Shown here piece by piece: positions 56,659 through 64,000 of a stretch of 64,000 bases of DNA. Every line of letters starts with the position of its first letter. The stretch's first letter is position 1. Below the pieces are notes generated by a model. That model had not been told where the DNA came from. It saw only the letters and a program-made list of their open reading frames with translations, and ran no database searches. The DNA comes from Pelagibacteraceae bacterium AG-337-G04 (GTDB lineage Bacteria > Pseudomonadota > Alphaproteobacteria > Pelagibacterales > Pelagibacteraceae): assembly GCA_003282205.1 (NCBI GenBank), contig QBZW01000001.1, forward strand, positions 1 to 64,000, given 5' to 3'. Both the position numbers and the translations under genes were made by a program.

Positions 56659-57981
56659 AGCAAAAATAAAAATCCAGAAACAATAGCGTTGCACGGAGGA
56701 GATTATAGAAGTGATCCTGCAACTACAGCAGTAGCTGTTCCTGTTTATAGAACAACTTCATTTCAATTTAATGACACAGATCATGCAGCAAATTTATTTG
56801 CACTAAAAGAATTTGGTAATATTTATACACGAATGATGAACCCAACTAATGATGTACTAGAAAAAAGAGTGGCAGCATTAGAGGGTGGTTTAGCATGTGT
56901 TAGTGTAGGATCAGGACAAGCTGCGTCTACATTTGCAATTTTAAATTGTTGTCAATCAGGAGATAACTTTATTAGTTCAACTGATTTGTATGGTGGTACA
57001 GTAAACTTATTTACTCATACTTTAAAAAAGCTAGGTATTGAGTGCAGATATGCAGATCCGTCTGACCCAAGAAATTTTGAAAAACTAATTGATGATAAAA
57101 CAAGATGTTTTTATGCAGAAACTTTACCAAATCCTTATTTAAGAGTATTTCCGATAAAAGAGGTTTCAGATATAGGTAGAAAGTATAGCATACCACTAAT
57201 AATGGATAATACTGCTTCTCCAGTAATCTGCAAACCACTTGAACATGGTGCAGCAGTAGTTGTTCACTCGCTGACTAAATTTATTGGAGGACATGGTACC
57301 GTTATTGGAGGTTGCGTTGTAGATGGAGGTAATTTTGATTGGACTAAAGATCCAAAAAGACAACCTTTATTTAATGAGCCAGATGCTAGTTATGGTGGAG
57401 CTGTGTGGGGTCAGGTTGTTCCACAATTGACTGGTGCAAATGTATCATTTGTAGTTAGAGCTCGTGTATGTCTATTAAGAGATCTGGGTGCTCCATTAGC
57501 GCCAGATAATGCATGGGGAATAATTCAAGGTCTTGAAACTGTTCCGTTAAGAATGAAACAACATTGTTCTAATGCAGAGAAAGCAGTTGATTTTTTGAAA
57601 AAACATAAAAATGTTGAAAGAGTCATCTACCCTAGTCTTCATGAGGGAGAAGTTGGTGAAAGATCTAAAAAATACCTTAAAGGAGGAAATGGAGCATTAG
57701 TAGGTATTGAAGTTAAAGGAGGTGTTGAAGCAGGTAAAAAGTTTATTGAGTCGCTTAAAATGTTTTATCATGTTGCAAACATTGGAGATGCTAGAAGTCT
57801 AGCTATACATCCTGCAACTACTACTCACAGTCAATTAACTGAGGAAGAACTTTTAGCAGCTGGTGTTACACCTGGGTATGTAAGATTGTCAATAGGTATT
57901 GAACATCCAGACGACATCATAGCTGATCTAGATCAAGCCCTAGGAGCTTCAGGAAAGCCTAGTTTGAAAGCTGTAAGTTAG
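56656..57981 (+). CDS. Cys/Met-metabolism PLP enzyme, MetY/cystathionine gamma-synthase-like
   Basis: A 441-residue paralogue of the gene at 54445. Motifs: TIALHGGDYRSDPATTAVAV, PVYRTTSFQFNDTDHA, YTRMMNPTNDVLEKRVAALE, STDLYGGTVNLFTHTL, PLIMDNTASPVICKPLEHGA, PLP-lysine HSLTKFIGGHGT, and ARSLAIHPATTTHSQL. Likely makes homocysteine or methionine from an activated homoserine and a thiol. It starts directly at the putative riboswitch, so SAM probably represses its translation. Its 3' end overlaps convergent ctaA by 23 bases. Confidence 0.88.
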   Translation: MSKNKNPETIALHGGDYRSDPATTAVAVPVYRTTSFQFNDTDHAANLFALKEFGNIYTRMMNPTNDVLEKRVAALEGGLACVSVGSGQAASTFAILNCCQSGDNFISSTDLYGGTVNLFTHTLKKLGIECRYADPSDPRNFEKLIDDKTRCFYAETLPNPYLRVFPIKEVSDIGRKYSIPLIMDNTASPVICKPLEHGAAVVVHSLTKFIGGHGTVIGGCVVDGGNFDWTKDPKRQPLFNEPDASYGGAVWGQVVPQLTGANVSFVVRARVCLLRDLGAPLAPDNAWGIIQGLETVPLRMKQHCSNAEKAVDFLKKHKNVERVIYPSLHEGEVGERSKKYLKGGNGALVGIEVKGGVEAGKKFIESLKMFYHVANIGDARSLAIHPATTTHSQLTEEELLAAGVTPGYVRLSIGIEHPDDIIADLDQALGASGKPSLKAVS

Positions 57982-58990
57982 ATTTTGTATTTATAAATAA
58001 AAAATAGATACAAGACGCAACTAAAAAAATAGAACTTATTTGGTGCATTGATGCAACTAATATCTGTGCACCATATAATAAAGTAAATATACCTAAAACA
58101 ATCTGTAAAATTATAAAAAATCCTAAAATATTAACTGATATATATAAATCAGTTTTTTTATTCCTGTAAATATAAAATAATAAATACAGATAAAATAATC
58201 CTATTATATAAGCTAATTTTCTATGTATAAATTGTACTAAGGATGGATCACTAAAAGCAGATAATTTAAATAGATTAATAATACTATTATCATCAGGAAA
58301 AATTGAGTTACCCATTAATGGCCAAGAATTATAAATTTTACCCGCATCCATTCCTGAAACGAATGCTCCAATGGAAATTTGTAAAAAGACTAAAAAAAGA
58401 AAACTAAAAGGAAATACTAAATGAATAGTATTTTGAAAGTTATTTTTAACTTTTATTTTTAAATAATTCCAAAAAATTAAAGACAAAATAAGAAAAGCTA
58501 CTAGCAAATGTATTGACAATCTAAAATGACTAACATCTACTCTATCAATAAGGCCACTACTTACCATATACCATCCTATAAATCCTTGAAAACATATCAA
58601 TATAAAGATGAAATAAAGATTTATTAATTTTTTAAATTGAATTTTAAAAGTGAAATATAATAGTGGTATAAGAAAAGCTATACCAATTATTCTTCCCATA
58701 AATCTATGAGCCCATTCCCACCAAAAAATAACTTTAAATTCTTGCATGGTCATATCATAATTTTGTAATTTAAACTCAGGTATCTCTTTGTATAAATCAA
58801 AATACATAATCCATTCAGAATTATTAAGTGGTGGTAAGAAACCTGAGAATAATTGCCATTGAGTAATTGATAAACCAGAATCAGTTAGTCTTGTTAAACC
58901 TCCAACAACAATCATGGCAGAAATAATCCAAAACATACTTATTAGCCATATTGATATTTGATTATTAATCTTTAGATTTTCGCTATACAT
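57959..58990 (-). CDS. ctaA: heme A synthase
   Basis: Oxidises the C8 methyl of heme O to make heme A for cytochrome c oxidase. The 343-residue inner-membrane protein has about eight helices. It shows MIVVGGLTRLTDSGLSITQW, FWWEWAHRFMGRIIGIAF and LVQFIHRKLAYIIGLFYLYLL, the His-bearing heme-binding helices of the CtaA type. It is convergent with and overlaps the metY-type gene by 23 bases. Confidence 0.94.
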   Translation of the reverse strand: MYSENLKINNQISIWLISMFWIISAMIVVGGLTRLTDSGLSITQWQLFSGFLPPLNNSEWIMYFDLYKEIPEFKLQNYDMTMQEFKVIFWWEWAHRFMGRIIGIAFLIPLLYFTFKIQFKKLINLYFIFILICFQGFIGWYMVSSGLIDRVDVSHFRLSIHLLVAFLILSLIFWNYLKIKVKNNFQNTIHLVFPFSFLFLVFLQISIGAFVSGMDAGKIYNSWPLMGNSIFPDDNSIINLFKLSAFSDPSLVQFIHRKLAYIIGLFYLYLLFYIYRNKKTDLYISVNILGFFIILQIVLGIFTLLYGAQILVASMHQISSIFLVASCIYFLFINTKSNLQLSN

Positions 58991-59033
58991 AAATGGATAA
59001 ATATAATAATTTTTTAATTATCCAAATATATAA

Positions 59034-59327
59034 ATGTCGCCATTAAAAAAAGAAAAACTCAGTAAAATAAGAAAAGAATTAGATAAATTGGATGATTCAT
59101 TAATCAGAATAATTAAGAAAAGAACTAACCTTGTTAAAAAAGTTCTAGGGCTTAAAGAAAGAAAAAATCAAATAGTTGATCAAAAAAGGATTAATTTAAT
59201 TTTAAGAAATATAAAAAAAAAATCACTAAAGAATAATATTGATCCAAAAGTCACAAACAAAATTTGGAAAAATATGATTTATGCGTATATAGATTTCGAA
59301 AGAAGAAATTTTAGAAAAAATAAGTAA
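59034..59327 (+). CDS. chorismate mutase (AroQ type II)
   Basis: Rearranges chorismate to prephenate for phenylalanine and tyrosine. The 97-residue all-helical protein matches the AroQ fold: KLSKIRKELDKLDDSLIRII, KKRTNLVKKVLGLKERKNQI, VDQKRINLILRNIKKKSL, and IWKNMIYAYIDFERRNF. Active-site Arg, Lys and Glu candidates are in helix one (RKELD, KKR) and later helices. It is monofunctional. It is divergent from ctaA and ends one base from the convergent rpmG stop. Confidence 0.87.
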   Translation: MSPLKKEKLSKIRKELDKLDDSLIRIIKKRTNLVKKVLGLKERKNQIVDQKRINLILRNIKKKSLKNNIDPKVTNKIWKNMIYAYIDFERRNFRKNK

Positions 59328-59328
59328 A

Positions 59329-59520
59329 TTATTTGCTATGTGGTGGAAGTTTTTTTTCCACAAAAACTTCATGCTTTCTTGTTGCTGGATTATATTTTTT
59401 TGCTTTTAATTTAATTTTAGCTTTTTCACCACCTGCTGGTTTTTTTACATAATAAAAAAAAGGGCTATCAGGTTTAGCTTCAGGGACTAGTCTAACTTTT
59501 ACGTGAGTTTTTTTTGCCAT
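59329..59520 (-). CDS. rpmG: 50S ribosomal protein L33
   Basis: Small large-subunit protein. The 63-residue sequence begins MAKKTHVKVRLVPEAKPDSP and has FFYYVKKPAGGEKAKIKLKA and NPATRKHEVFVEKKLP, matching L33. No zinc-binding cysteines are present, so this is the cysteine-free (C-) form, which is not sensitive to zinc limitation. It is slightly longer than usual (about 55 residues). Confidence 0.95.
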   Translation of the reverse strand: MAKKTHVKVRLVPEAKPDSPFFYYVKKPAGGEKAKIKLKAKKYNPATRKHEVFVEKKLPPHSK

Positions 59521-59529
59521 CTTGGTCTT

Positions 59530-59904
59530 TTATTTCTTCAAGTCCTTAATTATATTCTTAATGTTTTTAATTTTTGATTTTATAATATTAGTCTGTCTTA
59601 TAGTCGTATTGTACATTTCGTCAACATTAGAGTCTTCAGAATTTAAAACTTTTTTAACACCTATTAATGTCATGCCCCTTTCTTTTAGTAGGTATTTGAT
59701 TTTTTTTAAAACATTTATTGAATTTTCATCATAATATCTTCTTTTTCCAGAAAAAATTTTTGGTTTGATTTGTTTAAATTCCTTTTCCCAAAAGCGAATT
59801 GTATGTGTAGATAATGTTCCTTTTTTTTTATCAATAAGATTTAGTATTTTAGCAACTTCCCCAATTGTTTTATATTTACTACCTCCCTTTGAATTAAGCG
59901 TCAT
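59530..59904 (-). CDS. MerR family transcriptional regulator
   Basis: A 124-residue DNA-binding protein. The winged helix-turn-helix is YKTIGEVAKILNLIDKKKGTLSTHTIRFWEKEF; the MerR signature RFWEKEFKQIKPKIFSGKRRYYDENSI is followed by LKKIKYLLKERGMTLIGVKK and a helical dimerisation tail. It lies next to ihfA, the usual alphaproteobacterial position for this MerR-like family. The ATG at 59904 is preferred to an upstream one inside ihfA (59952). The regulated genes are unknown. Confidence 0.9.
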   Translation of the reverse strand: MTLNSKGGSKYKTIGEVAKILNLIDKKKGTLSTHTIRFWEKEFKQIKPKIFSGKRRYYDENSINVLKKIKYLLKERGMTLIGVKKVLNSEDSNVDEMYNTTIRQTNIIKSKIKNIKNIIKDLKK

Positions 59905-60187
59905 TATTAATAAAGTCTTTAAACTCTTTTGAAGCCTTGAAGAGAATAACATTCCTTTCAGAGATTATTTTTGTTTCCTTGGTCTTGGGATTTCTTCCTA
60001 TTCTTTGTTTTTTTTTTCTTAAAGAAAATGTACCAAATTTAGAAATCTTAACTTTTTTATGTTTAATTATATTTTTCAGAATAATCTCAAAAATATCTTC
60101 TAATAAAACCTCGTTAATTTTTTTTGAAAAACCAATTTGCATATAGATTGAATTGATAATTTCTTTCTTAGTTAAATTTGTTCTCAC
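59894..60187 (-). CDS. ihfA: integration host factor subunit alpha
   Basis: DNA-bending histone-like protein. The 97-residue sequence has NLTKKEIINSIYMQIGFSKK, the FEIILKNIIKHKKVKISKFG helix-strand and the DNA-binding arm SLRKKKQRIGRNPKTKETKI with the conserved Arg-Asn-Pro. Start is GTG at 60187, overlapping the plsX stop (GTGA), so the two are coupled. fabH, normally between plsX and ihfA, is absent. Confidence 0.95.
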   Translation of the reverse strand: MRTNLTKKEIINSIYMQIGFSKKINEVLLEDIFEIILKNIIKHKKVKISKFGTFSLRKKKQRIGRNPKTKETKIISERNVILFKASKEFKDFINNDA

Positions 60188-61194
60188 TTATGAATACTTT
60201 GTTTTATTCGATCTATTAATTTTCCTCTAATAGTCTTTTCACAAACCTTTAATGAGTTTGCAAAGCCAACTGAGTCAGTTGATCCATGACTCTTAATAAC
60301 AGGTTTATCTAAACCAAGCAATATTGCACCATTATATAATCTTGGATCTAGTTTTTTTTTAAAAAGGTTAAGATTTTTAAAGTTTATTAAAGAGGAAATT
60401 TTTCCAATTAAAGATGATGATAAAGCTTTTTTTAGTTCACTAATTATGAAATTAGAGGTACCCTCTGCAGTTTTCAGAGCTATATTGCCTGTAAATCCGT
60501 CTGCCACGATTACATTTATATCACCATCCATTATATTATTACCTTCGATATATCCCTTAAAATGAAAAAGGGAATAATTATTTTCATTTAATAATTGATA
60601 TGTTTCTTTAATCACAGCATTTCCTTTTAATTCTTCAGATCCTATATTAAGTAAAGCAACATTAATATTTTCTTTATCAAATAAAGCTTTGTGTAAAGCA
60701 GAACCCATAATTGAAAAATCTACTAAATTTTTTGAACTACATTCAATATTCGCACCTAAATCTAAGACCACATTCATACCTTTTCTGCTAGGCCAGAGTG
60801 CTGATAAGGCAGGTTTATCGATATTTTCAATCATATTTAAATTTAATTTTGAAATTAAAAAAAGTGCACCTGTATTGCCTGCAGAAACAATGGCGTGCGC
60901 TTCATCGTGTTTTAAAGATTCAATAGATAACCATAAACTTGTATCCTTACCTCTCTTAGCTGCTGAAAGAGCAGTATCTTCTCCCTGGACAATTTTATCG
61001 GTATGAATAATTTGAAACAATTTACTTGAAATATTAAATTTTTTAATAAGTGGGTCAATTAAGGCTTTGTCTCCAAATATTTTATAATAAACATTTTCTG
61101 CAGTATTGGAGTGTATGCTTATACCTTTAATTATTTTATGAGGAGAGTCATCACCACCCATTGCGTCAATGGCGATTATGATTTTATTACTCAT
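60184..61194 (-). CDS. plsX: phosphate acyltransferase PlsX
   Basis: Converts acyl-ACP to acyl-phosphate, the substrate of PlsY, which is also encoded in this window (5962-6537). The 336-residue protein has IIIAIDAMGGDDSPHKIIKG, VSAGNTGALFLISK, GMNVVLDLGANIECSSKNL, NVIVADGFTGNIALKTAEG and a C-terminal VIKSHGSTDSVGFANSL. Full length. It follows rpmF by five bases, matching the conserved rpmF-plsX order. Confidence 0.96.
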   Translation of the reverse strand: MSNKIIIAIDAMGGDDSPHKIIKGISIHSNTAENVYYKIFGDKALIDPLIKKFNISSKLFQIIHTDKIVQGEDTALSAAKRGKDTSLWLSIESLKHDEAHAIVSAGNTGALFLISKLNLNMIENIDKPALSALWPSRKGMNVVLDLGANIECSSKNLVDFSIMGSALHKALFDKENINVALLNIGSEELKGNAVIKETYQLLNENNYSLFHFKGYIEGNNIMDGDINVIVADGFTGNIALKTAEGTSNFIISELKKALSSSLIGKISSLINFKNLNLFKKKLDPRLYNGAILLGLDKPVIKSHGSTDSVGFANSLKVCEKTIRGKLIDRIKQSIHK

Positions 61195-61199
61195 AAGAA

Positions 61200-61379
61200 T
61201 TAATCTTTTGGGTCTAAAACTTGTCTTCCTTTATAAAAACCTGTCTTTAAATCTAAATGATGCGATAATCTATACTCACCAGACTTTTTGTCCTCGATAA
61301 TGTTTTTAGGAGAAAATTTTAAATGAGATCTCCTTTTACCAGATCTTGATTTTGTAGTTTTTCGTTTTGGTACAGCCAT
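61200..61379 (-). CDS. rpmF: 50S ribosomal protein L32
   Basis: Translating the minus strand from the ATG at 61379 gives 59 residues, [20 protein letters not shown] then [26 protein letters not shown], the L32 pattern. The zinc-type cysteines of some L32 proteins are not present. It lies between the Cbp3-type chaperone (two-base gap) and plsX. Confidence 0.95.
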   Translation of the reverse strand: MAVPKRKTTKSRSGKRRSHLKFSPKNIIEDKKSGEYRLSHHLDLKTGFYKGRQVLDPKD

Positions 61380-61381
61380 AT

Positions 61382-61855
61382 TTAAAATTTAAGTTTTAAT
61401 ATATCTTTTGTGAAGATTTTTAAAGGATTATTTAATAAAAAATCTCTATATTTATCAAAATAACTAATAAAAAAATCGCTATTGTCTTTTATATTCATGA
61501 ATTCTCTTATTAAGGATATTTTAGATGTTTTATCCATGTTATCCCAAGTTTCAATTTTTTCTAAAATTAAGTAAAATAAATTAACATAATCTTTCATTTT
61601 TTTATTAACAGAAACATCTCCATAACCAATTTCACGAATAGATAGCTCAATTTGCCTAATTATAAAATCAAACAGTTCCTGAGATTCATTAATCGACATT
61701 TGACTCTTATAGAATTTTAAAAAAAAACTATAATGAAATAATAAAATAATAAGCCTATCAGAAAATGTATCATAATTTTTTAAATTCAAATAGAGATTTT
61801 TATTTCTAGTTAATTTAATTAAATTATTGTAAATATTTAAATAATCTATTTTCAT
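61382..61855 (-). CDS. ubiquinol-cytochrome c chaperone (Cbp3/UQCC1-like)
   Basis: A 157-residue protein of the family that assists assembly of cytochrome b into the bc1 complex. Conserved segments are [40 protein letters not shown] and [20 protein letters not shown] (motif REIGxGDxSV with KKMK). It is divergent from the bamE gene by nothing but the start codons, and precedes rpmF-plsX on the same strand. This grouping (bamE, this chaperone, rpmF, plsX) is common in alphaproteobacteria. The usual DUF177 gene between the chaperone and rpmF is not seen. Confidence 0.85.
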   Translation of the reverse strand: MKIDYLNIYNNLIKLTRNKNLYLNLKNYDTFSDRLIILLFHYSFFLKFYKSQMSINESQELFDFIIRQIELSIREIGYGDVSVNKKMKDYVNLFYLILEKIETWDNMDKTSKISLIREFMNIKDNSDFFISYFDKYRDFLLNNPLKIFTKDILKLKF

Positions 61856-62311
61856 ATGAAATATATTTTTTTTTTATCAATATTTTTACTTACACTTAAT
61901 TGCTCAATAAATAAAGTTTCAAATATCCATGGTTTCCGATCATTAGATAAAAAGTCAGAAAAAATACTGCTATCTAAAACTAACAAAAATGATGTAAGAA
62001 AGATTATAGGACCCCCATCATCAATAAGTAATTTTGATGAAATTTGGTTCTATATTGAAAGGAAAAAAACTAATCAAAAAATATTTAAGCTAGGTAAACA
62101 AAAAATATCAAAAAACAATGTTCTAATAATAAAATTTGATAAAAAAGATATGGTTATATCTAAAGAGATAATAGACTTAGAAGATATGAACAAAATAAAA
62201 ATTGCTGACAAAAAAACTCTTAAAAAATTTAAACAAGATAATGTGGTGTACAATGTGCTTTCAACTTTAAGAGAAAAGATTAATGCACCTACCAGAAATA
62301 AAAAAAAATAA
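61856..62311 (+). CDS. bamE: outer membrane assembly lipoprotein BamE (SmpA/OmlA)
   Basis: Accessory lipoprotein of the beta-barrel assembly machine. The 151-residue protein has an N-terminal signal with lipobox LTLNC (Cys16), then HGFRSLDKKSEKILLSKTNK, NDVRKIIGPPSSISNF and EIWFYIERKKTNQKIF, the SmpA/OmlA core (xVxxxlGxPs, WyYi). The C-terminal half is a lysine-rich extension. It is divergent from the Cbp3-type chaperone. Confidence 0.86.
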   Translation: MKYIFFLSIFLLTLNCSINKVSNIHGFRSLDKKSEKILLSKTNKNDVRKIIGPPSSISNFDEIWFYIERKKTNQKIFKLGKQKISKNNVLIIKFDKKDMVISKEIIDLEDMNKIKIADKKTLKKFKQDNVVYNVLSTLREKINAPTRNKKK

Positions 62312-62312
62312 A

Positions 62313-62387
62313 TGGCGGTCCCTAGGGGAATCGAACCCCTCTTTCATGGATGAAAACCATGTGTCCTAACCGATAGACGAAGGGACC
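62313..62387 (-). tRNA. tRNA-Glu (anticodon UUC)
   Basis: Reading the minus strand from 62387 gives a 75-base tRNA including CCA (62315-62313). The acceptor arm GGTCCCT pairs with AGGGACC (bases 62317-62323 on the plus strand); discriminator G and CCA follow. The anticodon stem CATGG/CCATG closes the loop TTTTCAT, giving TTC (plus-strand GAA at 62352-62354). The T-arm has GTTCGATTC. It lies between bamE and glpX. Confidence 0.97.
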
Positions 62388-62422
62388 AGTGGTGGATCTT
62401 TTATTGTAATTTTGTAAATTAA

Positions 62423-63367
62423 TCAAGTAATCGAAACATCTTTTTTAACAACTTCTAAATAAGATTTTTTATAAGTTACAATTGTTTCAGTTATATATCG
62501 GTCTTTTTTTTTGATTATTCCATTCATCATTTCACAATTCGTAATACCTGTTGCACAAAAAATGCTTTCACCTTTAATAATTTCGTTAATTTCATATTTT
62601 TTATTAATATCTTGTATACCCATTTGTTTTGCTCTTTGTTTTTCATTTTCTGATTTGAATAAAAACCTTCCCTGAAAATTACATTTCAAAGACTTCAAAG
62701 CTGATGCTGCTATAACTCCTTCGGGTCCACCACCTGTTCCCAAAAAAATATCTACATTATACTTTTTATCTATAACAGCTAATGCACCAGAGATATCACC
62801 GTCAGAAATAAGTCTTATATTTACATTGAGTCTTAACAATTCGCTTACAATTTCTTTATGTCTAGGTCTATCTAAAATACATACTGTAATATCTTGAAGT
62901 TTTTTACTTGTAGCATCAGAATAATTTTGAATATTTTTTTCAACTGTAAAATCTAAGTCCAGACATTCACTGGGGATATGGTTGCCTGTAGCTATTTTTT
63001 CCATATATGTTTCAGGTGCATTAAAAAGATTCCCTTCTTCTGCCACAGCTATAACAGACATCGAACCAGGTAGATTTTTTGCCACAAAATTTGTACCCTC
63101 AACAGGATCAACGGCTATGTCTAAGGGTATACCATTTCCATTCCCAAGTTTTTCTCCAATATATAGCATTGGAGCTTCGTCTAATTCACCTTCGCCAATT
63201 ACAACCTCACCTTTTATATTTAATTTATTTAACTGATTTCTCATAACATCAGTAGCTGCTTTGTCGGCTAGGATTTTTTCGTTTTTTCCAATATACGGAA
63301 AACATGCAATTGCAGAATTTGATGTAATTTCTGATAGGTTTTCTAGGAGTTCTCGTGATAATTTCAT
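62423..63367 (-). CDS. glpX: fructose-1,6-bisphosphatase class II
   Basis: Gluconeogenic phosphatase of the GlpX type. The 314-residue protein has SAIACFPYIGKNEKILADKA, VVIGEGELDEAPMLYIGEKL, the metal/phosphate-binding IAVDPVEGTNFVAKN and LGTGGGPEGVIAASALK, all at expected places. It lies next to tRNA-Glu and 6 bases from the start of the sbmA-like gene. Confidence 0.94.
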   Translation of the reverse strand: MKLSRELLENLSEITSNSAIACFPYIGKNEKILADKAATDVMRNQLNKLNIKGEVVIGEGELDEAPMLYIGEKLGNGNGIPLDIAVDPVEGTNFVAKNLPGSMSVIAVAEEGNLFNAPETYMEKIATGNHIPSECLDLDFTVEKNIQNYSDATSKKLQDITVCILDRPRHKEIVSELLRLNVNIRLISDGDISGALAVIDKKYNVDIFLGTGGGPEGVIAASALKSLKCNFQGRFLFKSENEKQRAKQMGIQDINKKYEINEIIKGESIFCATGITNCEMMNGIIKKKDRYITETIVTYKKSYLEVVKKDVSIT

Positions 63368-63373
63368 TAAAAT

Positions 63374-64000
63374 TTACGTCTTAATTTTTTCATCACTTGT
63401 TTCAGTTTCTAATTTACTTTCAAATTCTCTTAGTCTTTTATATACACTAGCAAGTTCTATAATTGTTGGCCAAGCTTTTAAAATATATTGCATAGATCCT
63501 TCAACTCTTCCAAATGCTCTTATAATTTGTTGCATGACTCCTAATGTAACAGCTCCAGCTACAATAGCAGGAGCAAGAAACACATATGCAGATAAAACAT
63601 TTGCCTGTAAGTATGCTATTCTCCCAATATTAAAATACAAATATCTTATATAGCTAAGAAAGTGAATGCTTCTTACATCGTCAAAAAGTTCCTCAATTGA
63701 TTTTGGCCTAACAGTTCCGTCATCCTCTGCAATAACTAAAATTTTTCTATATGCTGCTTCTTTTTTTTGAAGATCATATTCTACACCTACTAATCTTAAA
63801 ATTAAGCCCAATATAATTAAAAAAATAGTACCACCAATTGACCATATAAGTGCACCAACAATTAATCCATAATCCCAGTCTCCAAAAAAGAAAATAGGTA
63901 TCCCAATACTTAAGCCAAATAAAATTGGCATGAATTCTACTAGAATCATTATTGCTTCAATTAAACTGGTTCCTAGAGACTCCATTATTCTTGAAAATTT
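63374..64000 (-). CDS. SbmA/BacA-like peptide transporter (partial, N-terminus outside window)
   Basis: The C-terminal half of a transporter with an ABC-type transmembrane domain that imports peptide antibiotics or modified peptides. About 208 residues are in the window; the frame stays open to the edge, so the 63985 ATG is not the real start. It shows several membrane helices (VEFMPILFGLSIGIPIFFFG, GALIWSIGGTIFLIILGLIL), GVEYDLQKKEAAYRKILVIA, AIVAGAVTLGVMQQII and a C-terminal ELASVYKRLREFESKLE, all SbmA-like. Full proteins have about 400 residues. Confidence 0.85.
   Translation of the reverse strand, partial: KFSRIMESLGTSLIEAIMILVEFMPILFGLSIGIPIFFFGDWDYGLIVGALIWSIGGTIFLIILGLILRLVGVEYDLQKKEAAYRKILVIAEDDGTVRPKSIEELFDDVRSIHFLSYIRYLYFNIGRIAYLQANVLSAYVFLAPAIVAGAVTLGVMQQIIRAFGRVEGSMQYILKAWPTIIELASVYKRLREFESKLETETSDEKIKT

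Noticed and set aside
1-64000. CRISPR arrays, rRNA genes, insertion sequences.
   Set aside because: No regularly spaced repeats, rRNA signatures, transposase motifs or terminal repeat pairs were seen.

Overview
This very AT-rich, gene-dense window looks like the chromosome of a SAR11-clade alphaproteobacterium (Pelagibacterales, Candidatus Pelagibacter-like). The grounds are extreme A+T, intergenic gaps of a few bases, overlapping convergent genes, a heterotetrameric sarcosine oxidase operon, a K+-independent proton pyrophosphatase, a SAM-V-type riboswitch candidate before a metY-family gene, and typical alphaproteobacterial gene orders. Species cannot be fixed by reading alone. The window is mostly core metabolism, with one accessory segment at about 40.8-48.6 kb.

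Layout. 1-2.9 kb: panC (3' end cut by the window edge), then galU (frameshifted at an A11 run) and ugd for UDP-glucuronate. 2.9-9.3 kb (minus): a RidA-family protein, topA, plsY, pyrC, pyrB, ruvX. 9.3-15.5 kb (plus): gatCAB, an O-methyltransferase, trhO and a MATE exporter. 15.5-20.5 kb (minus): soxBDAG for sarcosine oxidation to glycine and methylene-THF; glyA lies further along. tRNA-Ser(GCU) and a soluble lytic transglycosylase follow. 22.9-30.2 kb (plus): dapA-smpB-folK-relA/spoT-pyrE-pdxJ-acpS-lepB-rnc-recO, the alphaproteobacterial order but without rpoZ and era. 30.2-40.8 kb: hemB, a 2OG-type hydroxylase, rpiB, glyA, nrdR, the riboflavin operon ribD-ribE-ribBA-ribH, nusB, thiL and hppA.

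The accessory segment (40.8-48.6 kb) holds five putative glycan genes (three clear or probable glycosyltransferases, one more GT-A-like protein and a GIY-YIG protein nearby), an epimerase gene that has lost its whole middle in frame, and a tyrosine recombinase. Directly upstream of the recombinase start is a 14-7-14 inverted repeat with the architecture of a recombinase core site. Two small membrane-protein genes follow. Then comes an unusually GC-rich stretch (about 47% against roughly 25% around it) that can fold into several hairpins, including two equal-length hairpins with complementary loops and a final terminator-like hairpin whose T-tract ends at the ATG of a short ogt-like gene. This is the best candidate for an undescribed element.

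49-64 kb returns to core functions: two transporters, hom, a small lipoprotein, argC, rpsI/rplM, a sulfur/methionine cluster (metY-family gene, alpha/beta hydrolase, riboswitch candidate, second metY-family gene), ctaA, chorismate mutase, rpmG, a MerR regulator, ihfA, plsX (without fabH), rpmF, a Cbp3-type bc1 assembly chaperone, bamE, tRNA-Glu(UUC), glpX and the 3' end of an sbmA/bacA-type transporter gene. No rRNA, CRISPR array, insertion sequence or phage structural gene was seen.
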